Assembly (NCBI GenBank): GCA_963518955.1
Contig: CAUQKI010000012.1
Span: forward strand, 1 to 51,787
DNA: 51,787 bases
Direction: 5' to 3'
From: JABCPE02 sp963518955
GTDB taxonomy: Bacteria; Bacteroidota; Bacteroidia; Flavobacteriales; Weeksellaceae
Position numbers and translations under genes: made by a program. This document shows, in pieces, positions 1-7,552 of the stretch. Every line of letters starts with the position of its first letter. Position 1 is the stretch's first letter. The notes under the pieces were generated by a model, which worked only from the letters and a program-made list of their open reading frames with translations, was not told the origin of the DNA and did not search any database.

Positions 1-270
1 TTGCTTTCATATTCTTTAACTTTGTGGATACATCACAGCGTTATTAGATAAGTGTAAGTTATCTTAATTGTTGTGAGTTGCTTTCAAATTCTTTAACTTT
101 GTGGATACATCACAGCAAGGTGCCAGCGCTGAGCCTCACAGTGTTGGTTGTGAGTTGCTTTCAAATTCTTTAACTTTGTGGATACATCACAGCGGATTTG
201 ATACCAGCTAACAAGTCTCAGCTGTTGTGAGTTGCTTTCAAATTCTTTAACTTTGTGGATACATCACAGC
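1..270 (+). CRISPR. Type II-C CRISPR array (right end, 4 repeats)
   Basis: Four copies of a 47-bp repeat lie at 1-39 (cut by the window edge), 70-116, 147-193 and 224-270. They are separated by three unrelated 30-bp spacers at 40-69, 117-146 and 194-223. The repeat starts GTTGTGAGTTGC and ends CATCACAGC. Repeats 2-4 are identical; repeat 1 has one A-to-T change at window position 10. Repeat length and spacer length fit Bacteroidetes type II-C arrays. Repeat positions 2-20 are perfectly complementary to the anti-repeat of the tracrRNA at 5992-6010. This fixes the crRNA strand as plus: each crRNA is a spacer followed by the 5' part of the next repeat. The array continues beyond position 1, so its total size is unknown. 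Confidence 0.97.
70..255 (+). promoter_or_regulatory. Promoter-like elements inside each CRISPR repeat
   Basis: Every full repeat contains GTTG at repeat positions 1-4, then 20 nt, then TAACTTTG at positions 25-32. In the window these are 70-73/94-101, 147-150/171-178 and 224-227/248-255; the truncated first repeat keeps the box at 17-24. The arrangement matches the Bacteroidetes consensus TTTG-N19/20-TAnnTTTG with one mismatch in the upstream element. Predicted starts fall about 10 nt before the repeat end, so each spacer could be transcribed from its own promoter, as is known for Neisseria type II-C arrays. This is a sequence inference; no transcript data are available here. Confidence 0.6.
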
Positions 271-278
271 CTCAAAGT

Positions 279-308
279 AAAATCCACTGATAATCAGCGG
301 ATTTTTTT
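279..308 (+). terminator. Terminator at array end, probably bidirectional
   Basis: The arms AAATCCACTGAT and ATCAGCGGATTT form a 12-bp stem with one mismatch, followed on the plus strand by a run of T. It would stop crRNA transcription before it enters cas2 antisense. On the minus strand the same hairpin is followed by TTTTACTTTG, so it may also end the cas9-cas1-cas2 transcript. Confidence 0.75.
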
Positions 309-328
309 GTTTTATACGATTCAAAAAA

Positions 329-667
329 TTAAAATAATTCTAACTGCTGCCACATTGGAGGTGGTTTTTCTTCATTCCTAGCATAAAAAATTTCTATCGC
401 TCCAAATTGTTTATCTGTAATGCACATTATCGCCACTTTTCCTTGTTTAGGTAGAATATTTTTTACTCTTTTGATATGGACTTCTGCATTCTCTCGGCTT
501 GGACAATGGCGGATATACATAGAAAACTGAAATAGAGAAAATCCATCATCTATCAGGCGTTTTCTAAATAAATTAGATGCCTTTATATTTTCTTTTGTAT
601 CAGTAGGTAAATCATATAGCACCATAACCCACATAATTCGATATGCATTTAGTCGTTCACTATTCAT
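329..667 (-). CDS. cas2: CRISPR-associated endoribonuclease Cas2
   Basis: Cas2 pairs with Cas1 to form the integrase that inserts new spacers. The 112-residue product fits the family, with the ferredoxin-like first strand and conserved Asp in MVLYDLPTDT and a C-terminal region containing WQQLELF. The chosen start is the ATG at 667. Its ATGA overlaps the cas1 stop by 4 nt, typical of translational coupling. A longer in-frame reading from 712 would add 15 residues lying inside cas1 and is not needed. It is the last gene of the cas9-cas1-cas2 operon. No csn2 or cas4 is present, which is the definition of subtype II-C. Confidence 0.95.
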   Translation of the reverse strand: MNSERLNAYRIMWVMVLYDLPTDTKENIKASNLFRKRLIDDGFSLFQFSMYIRHCPSRENAEVHIKRVKNILPKQGKVAIMCITDKQFGAIEIFYARNEEKPPPMWQQLELF

Positions 668-1557
668 AATAAATTGGGATAAGAAATCAATCTTTTCTCT
701 CCTGTGTAGCATTTATAGAGCGAAGAAATCGTTGTTTTTATACCAACCATCAGTGGTCTTACAAGGCCATCTATCTGTACATCTTTCGAAGCAATATTTA
801 GAAAATGTGCTTTTGCTTCTTTGCTAAGCTCTTCTATATCAGGATTATTCTCTATCCATTGGATAACGAGCATATCTACAAATGGGCGATAAGGCTCCAT
901 CATATCACTTGCCAAGCAATAAGGATTGTACTTATTCTTATGAAAAATTCCCAATACAGGTAGCAGACCTGTCTCTACTATTGCTCTAGAAACGATGCTC
1001 AAAAGAACTCCATACCCAAAATTGAAAAACTGATTAGGATAATCACCAAATCTGCCTCTGAGAAAATCTGGACTGATAAGATATTTCCAATAATGCTGGG
1101 CGGCAATACCTTCCATATTAGTAGAATCTCCTGATTTTACATTTTTCAAATACTCATACATCGGTTCAGAGAATCTACCTAATTTTTCCAATACTTTAGC
1201 CTGATTCTCTATTTTACACTCTATTGTTTGTTTCCAGAGCTGCTTTTTCAAAGGTTCGCTTGCCTCCAATTGATATTTTATTCGTTCCGAATGCTCCGAA
1301 TGTCCATAAATAGGCAGCATCACACCTTTGGGCATATGTTTAGAATCACAACTAATCATTACGACATTATTCTTCATCATTTCCTGCATCAGCTGATGAG
1401 ATATGGTAATCTGATAATGATCAAGCATCAACAATCCTAAATCCTCTATAGAAATTCTTCCCTTTTCTATTTTGGTTTCTGGGTCAGTAATCTTTAATTG
1501 TTTATCCTTAAGCTTTAGATAAGCAGGATTGCCAATATAAATAGAACGATACAACAT
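664..1557 (-). CDS. cas1: CRISPR-associated endonuclease Cas1
   Basis: Cas1 is the metal-dependent DNA integrase of spacer acquisition. The 297-residue protein has the type II Cas1 pattern: Glu149 in STNMEGIAAQHYW, His206 in GIFHKNKYNP and the Asp218/Glu221 region in ASDMMEPYRPF, the expected three metal ligands. The N-terminal beta domain spans about residues 1-90 and the helical catalytic domain the rest. It starts 24 nt after the cas9 stop and overlaps cas2 by 4 nt, so the three genes form one transcription unit. Nothing suggests inactivation. Confidence 0.97.
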   Translation of the reverse strand: MLYRSIYIGNPAYLKLKDKQLKITDPETKIEKGRISIEDLGLLMLDHYQITISHQLMQEMMKNNVVMISCDSKHMPKGVMLPIYGHSEHSERIKYQLEASEPLKKQLWKQTIECKIENQAKVLEKLGRFSEPMYEYLKNVKSGDSTNMEGIAAQHYWKYLISPDFLRGRFGDYPNQFFNFGYGVLLSIVSRAIVETGLLPVLGIFHKNKYNPYCLASDMMEPYRPFVDMLVIQWIENNPDIEELSKEAKAHFLNIASKDVQIDGLVRPLMVGIKTTISSLYKCYTGEKRLISYPNLL

Positions 1558-1581
1558 AGCCTCTAAAAATTAGTTACATTA

Positions 1582-4500
1582 TCAAGCCTTAAAAATATTT
1601 CCTAAACGGTCTATTTTTAGTTTGATACAAAATTCTTTGATTTGAATACTTCGCATACTTGCTGTTTTAGTATCATAAGAACCCGACAGTTCATCTCCTT
1701 TTCTTTGCATATCAACTTCTTTAGGACAAATAGCTTTTGCTATCCTATTAGGTGTAAAATAACAAGTAGAAGAAAAATCATTTACATTATAAACCCTTTC
1801 CCTTTGTTCTTTGGATAAATTAGTAAAATCAATGCTTTCGGTATCTTCACCCTCCATAGGTACATACACCAAATCATTAGGAGAGAGACTAAATAATAAT
1901 TTTTCTCCTTTTTCATTAAGTTCTGGAACAGAAATGAGTCCTTGTTTTTGTCGCTCAATAACCTCAGCTAATGGAATAGTGGCATAGGAGCGTTTTCCCT
2001 TACTTTGATATACTCCAAAATATAAGTTAGGAGCTCCTTGAACATATTTCTTAGATTTTGCACCTCTTTCTCCCAATACAAATCGTCCACTCCCCTTTTC
2101 ATAGCTTCTCACTTTATAGATAGGCTTATGTGGTTTACCATCATTATAAAGATATATATTTTTATTAAGTTCTTCTAAACCCTCTGGAGAAAAGGCTAAC
2201 TCGGAACTCCCTTTATAAGCAAGATAATTGAGTAATATTTTTTGTATCCCTGTATCCGTAATAGATGCTATTGTCTTCTCTGTAAAAGATGAATCTATAC
2301 TTTTACGAGTGGCAGTGAGAATTTTCCCCTTACCTACTTTCACTCTTTCTAAGGTAATTTTTCCAGAAACAGTTTGTTCATGCAAAGGTTTTCTGATAGC
2401 CCAGTTGATACCTTCTTGTTTCACTTTTTTCTTTACCTTTTTACCTTTTTCTTCTACCCATTTTTCATAATAATTGGTAGCTTTATTGATTACTCTTAGG
2501 TTTTGTTTAAAACTCACAACTACCATTTCAAGGGCGCTTCGCACATCTTGAGTAAAGGTATTCCATGGCTTTTTGAATGTCCAGTTGTATTTGTCTTCAG
2601 CATTATCATTATACTTTTTCTCACATAAGACAGTTCTCAAATCTATTCTAGCGTTTTGCTTTTCTTCTTTAGCCTTATGTTTGTCCAAAGCATGCTGGTT
2701 ATTCATATAATTGATATGACTGCGAGTAGCACAAGCGACAACCAAGGCATCCATAGCATGGTGACGGTGATCTATTCGTTTCTTTTGGAAACCTTTAGCG
2801 TGTTCAAGTGGAACAGTAGGAATCTTCTTCTGGTATTTTTCACTATATGTCGTAAATAACTCTGTCTGTGTCAGATTATTCATCCTCTCAAAACGAGGCA
2901 GGATAAGGTCGTTCCATACATCATTCAGTCCCCAGTCTTGTTTCAGCGCGGCTGTAATTTTCCCTGTACATGGTATAATATTTTTAGAATTCACTCCATT
3001 ATCCTCCTGAGGAGAACGAACTATATTGGAAAGAATTTGTGAAATGAATTTACTGATATACCTTGTGTCATTGAGCTGTCTTTCCACCATTTTTTCTGGA
3101 ATTTCCTCCATCAGCAGTTTGGCTTTTTTCCCTCGATTATTGGCAAAAAGCTCATTGACCAGCTCTTTATACTCTTTTTCATTAAGAATTCTGACTTTTT
3201 TATTTAGCCCTATATCTACTATTTTTCCTCTATGTTCTTTTATAAATTCTAAACCTAACAGCGCGCCTTTTTCAGCATTAACAGCAGACTCGCATATCAC
3301 TTTATTAGAAAGGCTGTCATCAAAAAATCTACTTTGAGGAATGACATGCTCTATCTGATATTCATCTGTGAACAATTTACTCAGCGGAATTGTCTGCCCT
3401 GTGTAAGGAGACTTTTTTTGTTCCAGCCAAAGTCTATATTTTTCCTGCTGAATAGGAGAATATGGACGAACATTTTCTGCGCTTTTATTTTCAAATATTT
3501 GTTGTAATTCCTTTTTAACTTTCAGATTTGTCTCCTCATTTTCATTTATTTCCCTAGTCATTCTGTTTCTTTCCTCGGCTGTTTTCTTAAGTTCCCTGCC
3601 AAGCTCTATATGTATCTCATCAAAGAAATTTTCTTCTCCTTTTCCATAATATTCCCAAATGTCCTTTACCACTCGCAGAGTCTCTGTAACCACCTGTTCT
3701 ACGATAGGATTCCTCAAAGAATGCTGTTTGAAGCCTTTTAGATATTCTTCCAAATCAGAAGGCGAAGTCCAGCGCTGTATATCAGCAGCCTCTGAATGAA
3801 TTCCATACACCACATACTGAGCCATCCAAAGTGGCAATCCCTGAAAATCAGCTTCTTGGCTTAGCTGAAATTTTTCAGCCTTTTCTCTCACAATGGTTTT
3901 AATGCTCTCATTATCAACTCCATTGATAATGTCTGATATTCGCGCTTGTACTGGTTCAGAAATGTCGCTATAATTCCAGTATTTACCAAAACGCATCAGC
4001 GGAAGCAGTTTTTTGATTGCTTTTTCAGAAAATGCCCCATAATCACTTGGGTAAGGTTTTATTTTCTTAAAATGTTCTACAAAAGACTCTGCATCCAAAT
4101 TATGTTTTTGTGCAAACTTCATTAGAGCCTTTTCGTATTCGTATTTATCTGTTACAGAATATATTATATGCCAAAGTTGATATTCTATATCTTTGGTCAA
4201 GAAATTATCTGGTATGTTTTTTACTTCTTTCAGCCTTTTTTTAATCTCATATCCTGTTTCATTCATTGGATATTTTTTGCTGTCATTTCCTTCTTCATAT
4301 ACATAATTCCAGCGGTATTTCGTAATTTCTTTTTTCAGTTCTTTTTTTAGCTCCGTTTCTTTAGCAAAAGGATATGTCTCTCTCAATGATTTCATTAAAA
4401 GAAACTCAAGTACAGATTTATTGCTTACTTCCTTTTCAGACATCAAAAATTCATACAAAGTTTCTTTGTCCTCTATGGAAGAAATAAATTCAGAAGTAAC

Positions 4501-5898
4501 ATCTTTATCATCTTCTTTTCTATAAATTTTAAGATTAGAAAGCCATTGCAATACTCTAAATTCCTGATAATAAGGATTTGATTTAGAAATAACTTTTAGA
4601 TAAGTTTTTCTTCTCTGTTTTGTTTCTTTGTCAATACAGAAACGATATTCCAGAGAACAGCTTGATATATTTGATTTTTGGCTGCGCAGAGGTCTTTGAT
4701 AGAAAATAATATCATTCAGGAACAAATGCACAAAATCTTTTGAAGAAAGGCTGTTTTGGTGAATTTCATTATTTTTATACAATTCTCTTACACAATCCAC
4801 AAAAAGCTCTTCCGTAAAAAGCTCTGGCTGAAGGGCTACCTGTTTTTCTAAAATAGCCTTTAATTCTTCTTTATAGAACTTTCGTTCGATGGTTCGGACT
4901 AGTTTTCCTTTTATTTTCTGATTAGGATTTTGCAATAGATGGTCGTAGATATAAGCACCTACTGGCTTATTTCCAATACTATTTTCTGTCTTAATCTTTA
5001 TTTTTTGATAAAATTTATCTTGCTGCTGTTTATTCATTTTAGCAATTTCATCAAAAGTAGGTAAATATGAAAGTTCTACTTTTTCACTTCCATTTTTTAG
5101 GAGTGTTCGCTTTGCTACAAATTCTCTTTCTTGATCAACCCAACTATATACGAAATCATTATAAAAAGCTGCTGTATATACTAAACCATTTTCTAAAATT
5201 ATATCATACCAATATTTATTATATTTTTTATCTTTTTTATCTTTTTCTTTTTTAACAACAGATAAAACTTTTGAAGAAATAATTTCAAAATCATTTTCTT
5301 TTTCTTCTTCCTCTTCTCTCAGCTGGTAGTATCCCCTTTTCTGATTGAAATTCAGAATTATCCAAGCCAATTCTTCCTTGCTGATCTTCTCATACAAAGC
5401 CTTTTTCCTTAAATAATAAATCGTCCAGTCATAAGGAATTTTACTCTCTTCACCGTTAGATTTTATGTAAAATAGCTGAGGCTGGTGTTTTTTAAAATCC
5501 TCAACCATTTCATTGAAACTTTCTAAAAATATAAAGCCTTCATTATTATAAGCCAGTTTAGGCTCAGAATCTCCTATAAATTTACCAAAACGCTTTGTAA
5601 AGTCTATTTGCGCATCATAATGAGCAGGCAAAAATCCTAACAAATGGAGAACCCTGTGCAGTCTTTCCCTACGGAGCAGATGCCGTTCTCTTAGTCGGCG
5701 TATACCGCGAAACTCTGTTCTTTTTGCTGTTTGAGAAACTGTTGTTCCTTCCTTAAACTTGCTTAAAATTTTCTGTTCTATGGGAATAATTCTACTTCCC
5801 AAACCAATAATCTTCCCTTGTTTATTATCAAAATCTTGTTCAATAAGTGCCCATCCAATAGAGTTTGAGCCTAAATCTAAGCCTAAAATATGTTTCAT
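1582..5898 (-). CDS. cas9: CRISPR-associated endonuclease Cas9 (type II-C)
   Basis: Cas9 is the RNA-guided DNA nuclease of the locus. At 1438 residues it is a large II-C form. RuvC-I is at the N-terminus with Asp8 (GLDLGSNSIG). The Arg-rich bridge helix is around residues 60-85. RuvC-II has Glu765 in IHIELGREL. The HNH domain has His851 in EHVIPQSRFFDD and Asn865. RuvC-III has His1047 and Asp1050 in DHRHHAMDAL. All catalytic residues are present, so both strands should be cut. Roughly residues 1100-1438 form the WED/PAM-interacting part. A divergent tracrRNA lies just upstream and cas1-cas2 follow. The PAM cannot be read from this window. Confidence 0.98.
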   Translation of the reverse strand: MKHILGLDLGSNSIGWALIEQDFDNKQGKIIGLGSRIIPIEQKILSKFKEGTTVSQTAKRTEFRGIRRLRERHLLRRERLHRVLHLLGFLPAHYDAQIDFTKRFGKFIGDSEPKLAYNNEGFIFLESFNEMVEDFKKHQPQLFYIKSNGEESKIPYDWTIYYLRKKALYEKISKEELAWIILNFNQKRGYYQLREEEEEKENDFEIISSKVLSVVKKEKDKKDKKYNKYWYDIILENGLVYTAAFYNDFVYSWVDQEREFVAKRTLLKNGSEKVELSYLPTFDEIAKMNKQQQDKFYQKIKIKTENSIGNKPVGAYIYDHLLQNPNQKIKGKLVRTIERKFYKEELKAILEKQVALQPELFTEELFVDCVRELYKNNEIHQNSLSSKDFVHLFLNDIIFYQRPLRSQKSNISSCSLEYRFCIDKETKQRRKTYLKVISKSNPYYQEFRVLQWLSNLKIYRKEDDKDVTSEFISSIEDKETLYEFLMSEKEVSNKSVLEFLLMKSLRETYPFAKETELKKELKKEITKYRWNYVYEEGNDSKKYPMNETGYEIKKRLKEVKNIPDNFLTKDIEYQLWHIIYSVTDKYEYEKALMKFAQKHNLDAESFVEHFKKIKPYPSDYGAFSEKAIKKLLPLMRFGKYWNYSDISEPVQARISDIINGVDNESIKTIVREKAEKFQLSQEADFQGLPLWMAQYVVYGIHSEAADIQRWTSPSDLEEYLKGFKQHSLRNPIVEQVVTETLRVVKDIWEYYGKGEENFFDEIHIELGRELKKTAEERNRMTREINENEETNLKVKKELQQIFENKSAENVRPYSPIQQEKYRLWLEQKKSPYTGQTIPLSKLFTDEYQIEHVIPQSRFFDDSLSNKVICESAVNAEKGALLGLEFIKEHRGKIVDIGLNKKVRILNEKEYKELVNELFANNRGKKAKLLMEEIPEKMVERQLNDTRYISKFISQILSNIVRSPQEDNGVNSKNIIPCTGKITAALKQDWGLNDVWNDLILPRFERMNNLTQTELFTTYSEKYQKKIPTVPLEHAKGFQKKRIDHRHHAMDALVVACATRSHINYMNNQHALDKHKAKEEKQNARIDLRTVLCEKKYNDNAEDKYNWTFKKPWNTFTQDVRSALEMVVVSFKQNLRVINKATNYYEKWVEEKGKKVKKKVKQEGINWAIRKPLHEQTVSGKITLERVKVGKGKILTATRKSIDSSFTEKTIASITDTGIQKILLNYLAYKGSSELAFSPEGLEELNKNIYLYNDGKPHKPIYKVRSYEKGSGRFVLGERGAKSKKYVQGAPNLYFGVYQSKGKRSYATIPLAEVIERQKQGLISVPELNEKGEKLLFSLSPNDLVYVPMEGEDTESIDFTNLSKEQRERVYNVNDFSSTCYFTPNRIAKAICPKEVDMQRKGDELSGSYDTKTASMRSIQIKEFCIKLKIDRLGNIFKA

Positions 5899-5921
5899 TG
5901 GTATATCTTTACAATCGATAC

Positions 5922-5929
5922 CAAATTTA
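5922..5929 (-). promoter_or_regulatory. Candidate -7 box for the cas operon
   Basis: The minus strand reads TAAATTTG here, matching TAnnTTTG, 23 nt before the cas9 ATG. No clear TTTG is found 19-20 nt upstream, so this is a half-site prediction. Confidence 0.4.
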
Positions 5930-5953
5930 GTTAAAATTTTCTTAAAATATAGG

Positions 5954-5985
5954 TTTGGAAAAGCGAAATATTTAATATATCTTTG
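5954..5985 (+). promoter_or_regulatory. tracrRNA promoter (TTTG-N20-TATCTTTG)
   Basis: TTTG at 5954-5957 and TATCTTTG at 5978-5985 are separated by exactly 20 nt, a full match to the Bacteroidetes housekeeping promoter. The predicted start at about 5990 coincides with the first base of the anti-repeat at 5992. Confidence 0.85.
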
Positions 5986-5989
5986 CTAC

Positions 5990-6068
5990 ATATTTGAAAG
6001 CAACTCACAATAAGGATTATTCCGTTGTGAAAACATCTAGCGCCTCGACTATCTTCGGGGCTTTTTTA
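5990..6068 (+). ncRNA. tracrRNA
   Basis: Positions 5992-6010 are the exact reverse complement of CRISPR repeat positions 2-20, so the RNA can form a 19-bp duplex with crRNA. The following stretch TAAGGATTATTCC at 6011-6023 gives the small nexus hairpin. GTTGTGAAAACATC follows, and then the final hairpin GCCTCG/CGGGGC at 6042-6061 with a T run that acts as terminator. The gene is divergent from cas9, a common II-C arrangement. Its promoter is complete and places the 5' end at the anti-repeat, so a longer upstream tracr form is not expected from this promoter. Confidence 0.93.
6042..6067 (+). terminator. Intrinsic terminator of tracrRNA
   Basis: The stem GCCTCG/CGGGGC (one G-U pair) is followed by seven Ts. 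The hairpin is probably also the 3' structural element recognised by Cas9. Confidence 0.85.
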
Positions 6069-6073
6069 TTTCA

Positions 6074-6098
6074 TAAAAAAATCCCTTAGATTAAGGCA
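6074..6098 (-). terminator. Terminator after the sigma/anti-sigma pair
   Basis: On the minus strand CCTTA-ATC-TAAGG is followed by GATTTTTTT. The stem is short but lies directly after the stop of the 6102-6749 gene. Confidence 0.55.
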
Positions 6099-6101
6099 TT
6101 T

Positions 6102-6749
6102 TTACTCCTCCATTCGGCTGAGTTCTTCGTAGTTTTGTTTCAGTTTATGTAGCAGGTTTCCATAAACGAGATGATAAATAAATCTTAGGAATAAAGCAAA
6201 AATGAAAATAATCATTAAAAGAGGAATAAACATCACAAACGCAAAAAGATACAATTCTTCTAATTCTTTTCCCTCCAAAGTATTATATTCTATATAAAAT
6301 GTCAATATCATACTGATGATGAAAAACACCACAATTTCTCCTAAAAATATTCTGATATACCATTGGATACATTTTTTCATCAGGAGGATTTTTTCCATCA
6401 GTTTTTTAGGGTTTTCTTCTCTTTTTATTTTAAAATTTAAATATAAAAGTAAACCTATAAAAACATATGGTAAATAAACAGCAAACTCTCCTAAAACATA
6501 CAATATTCCCTTTATAAGAGGACTGATGTTTAATGCTTCATAATATTCCTTATCTTCTGAAGAAGAAGGCATTAAATACCCAATTAAAAACCAAAATCCC
6601 AGCTCCAATAAAGCAATGATAAACACCCATTTTGCGATGGAAACAGACCTTTTTTTGGTCATTGCGAAAAGTTCTTTTTCTGTATAATTTTTAAAATCAT
6701 CAGATTTATTTTCTTTCCAGTCTTTTTTTAGCAATTCTAATTCGTCCAT
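6102..6749 (-). CDS. Polytopic membrane protein, possible anti-sigma factor
   Basis: This 215-residue protein starts with a charged cytoplasmic segment (MDELELLKKDWKENK) of about 40 residues. Four hydrophobic segments follow at roughly 38-58, 86-105, 132-152 and 166-190, and the tail is charged. I recognise no enzymatic motif. It begins 4 nt after the stop of the ECF sigma gene, so the two are co-transcribed. Such a pairing usually indicates an anti-sigma partner that holds the sigma factor at the membrane, with the acidic/basic N-terminus as the likely sigma contact. It lacks a FecR domain and a zinc-binding HxxxCxxC motif, so it is not a standard anti-sigma type. The functional claim is inference from position. 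Confidence 0.6.
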   Translation of the reverse strand: MDELELLKKDWKENKSDDFKNYTEKELFAMTKKRSVSIAKWVFIIALLELGFWFLIGYLMPSSSEDKEYYEALNISPLIKGILYVLGEFAVYLPYVFIGLLLYLNFKIKREENPKKLMEKILLMKKCIQWYIRIFLGEIVVFFIISMILTFYIEYNTLEGKELEELYLFAFVMFIPLLMIIFIFALFLRFIYHLVYGNLLHKLKQNYEELSRMEE

Positions 6750-6753
6750 AGCC

Positions 6754-7245
6754 TTATTTTTTGATGAGGGTTTTTAGTTTTTCTTTTGCACGGTTCATTT
6801 TCACACGGGCGTTTCCTTCCGTTATGCCCAGTATTTCAGAAATTTCTCGGTAGGGTTTGTCATCCAGATACATCATGATGAAGGCTTTTTCCACATCGGA
6901 CAGCTGGTGTATAGCATCATACATCGCCTGTATCTGTGCGGTCTGGTCATCGTTTTCTTCCGCTATTTTTATCTCGGGAAGAATCTCCATGGAGTCCGCA
7001 GGGACATCTCTTTTCCGCTTTCGGAATAGTGCTAGTGCGGTATTCAACCCGATACGGTAAGCCCAAGTAGAAAATTTGGCTTCTCCACGGAAATTAGGAT
7101 AGGCTTTCCAAAGCTGAATTACAATCTCCTGAAAAAGGTCTTCGTGGTCGCTGGGATTGTCCATGTAGATTTTACAAATCTTATGGATTACCCTCTGGTT
7201 TTCATTTAGTTGCTTGATAAACTCCTGCTGCTGTTCGGCTTTCAT
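6754..7245 (-). CDS. ECF-type RNA polymerase sigma-70 factor
   Basis: The 163-residue product has the two ECF domains. Region 2 covers about residues 25-75, with the DLFQEIVIQLWKAYPNFRG segment and FSTWAYRIGLN. Region 4 covers about residues 110-160, with the helix-turn-helix YREISEILGITEGNARVKM. Region 3 is absent, as in all ECF factors. It redirects RNA polymerase to a stress or envelope regulon. The following gene encodes a membrane protein that may control it. A 30-codon ORF ends 10 nt upstream of its ATG and could be translated on the same mRNA. The regulon cannot be deduced here. Confidence 0.93.
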   Translation of the reverse strand: MKAEQQQEFIKQLNENQRVIHKICKIYMDNPSDHEDLFQEIVIQLWKAYPNFRGEAKFSTWAYRIGLNTALALFRKRKRDVPADSMEILPEIKIAEENDDQTAQIQAMYDAIHQLSDVEKAFIMMYLDDKPYREISEILGITEGNARVKMNRAKEKLKTLIKK

Positions 7246-7255
7246 AAAATGCTTT

Positions 7256-7348
7256 TTAAAAGTTTATCAAAGAAAAACCAGCCCAAAATAAATCCTTTCT
7301 CTTGGTCATCATCTCCTGTAAATCTTTTTTATTTTGACTTGTTTTCAT
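7256..7348 (-). CDS. Possible small ORF upstream of the ECF sigma gene
   Basis: A 30-codon ORF (ATG at 7348, TAA at 7256) would encode a Lys-rich, amphipathic-looking peptide starting MKTSQNKKDLQEMM and ending FSLINF. It ends 10 nt before the sigma factor ATG, so it could be a translationally coupled leader or simply chance. A -7-like TAACTTTG box lies further upstream at 7448-7455. I recognise no family. The remainder of the 7246-7552 gap holds only this ORF, that box and the susD terminator. Confidence 0.3.
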   Translation of the reverse strand: MKTSQNKKDLQEMMTKRKDLFWAGFSLINF

Positions 7349-7505
7349 TTGTTTTGATTTTAATTATTTAAACTCTAACTTTTTTAAAATGCATTTTATA
7401 CCCACATTAGTGCTGGAAATATTTTTTTCGTTACAAAAAATCATTGCCAAAGTTACAAAACCTTGACAATGAACATTTTATTTTTAATTAAAAAAGAAAA
7501 ACAAA

Positions 7506-7534
7506 CCCACTGAAAGGAATTTCACCTTTCAGCG
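7506..7534 (-). terminator. Terminator after susD
   Basis: The arms CCCACTGAAAGG and CCTTTCAGCGGG form a 12-bp stem with one mismatch. On the minus strand it is followed by a T-rich tract. It ends the susC-susD transcript. Confidence 0.85.
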
Positions 7535-7552
7535 GGCTGTGGTTTTCATGGC

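Noticed and set aside
329..712. Longer Cas2 starting at 712
   Set aside because: The extra 15 codons lie inside cas1. The ATG at 667 gives the normal Cas2 N-terminus and a 4-nt ATGA overlap.
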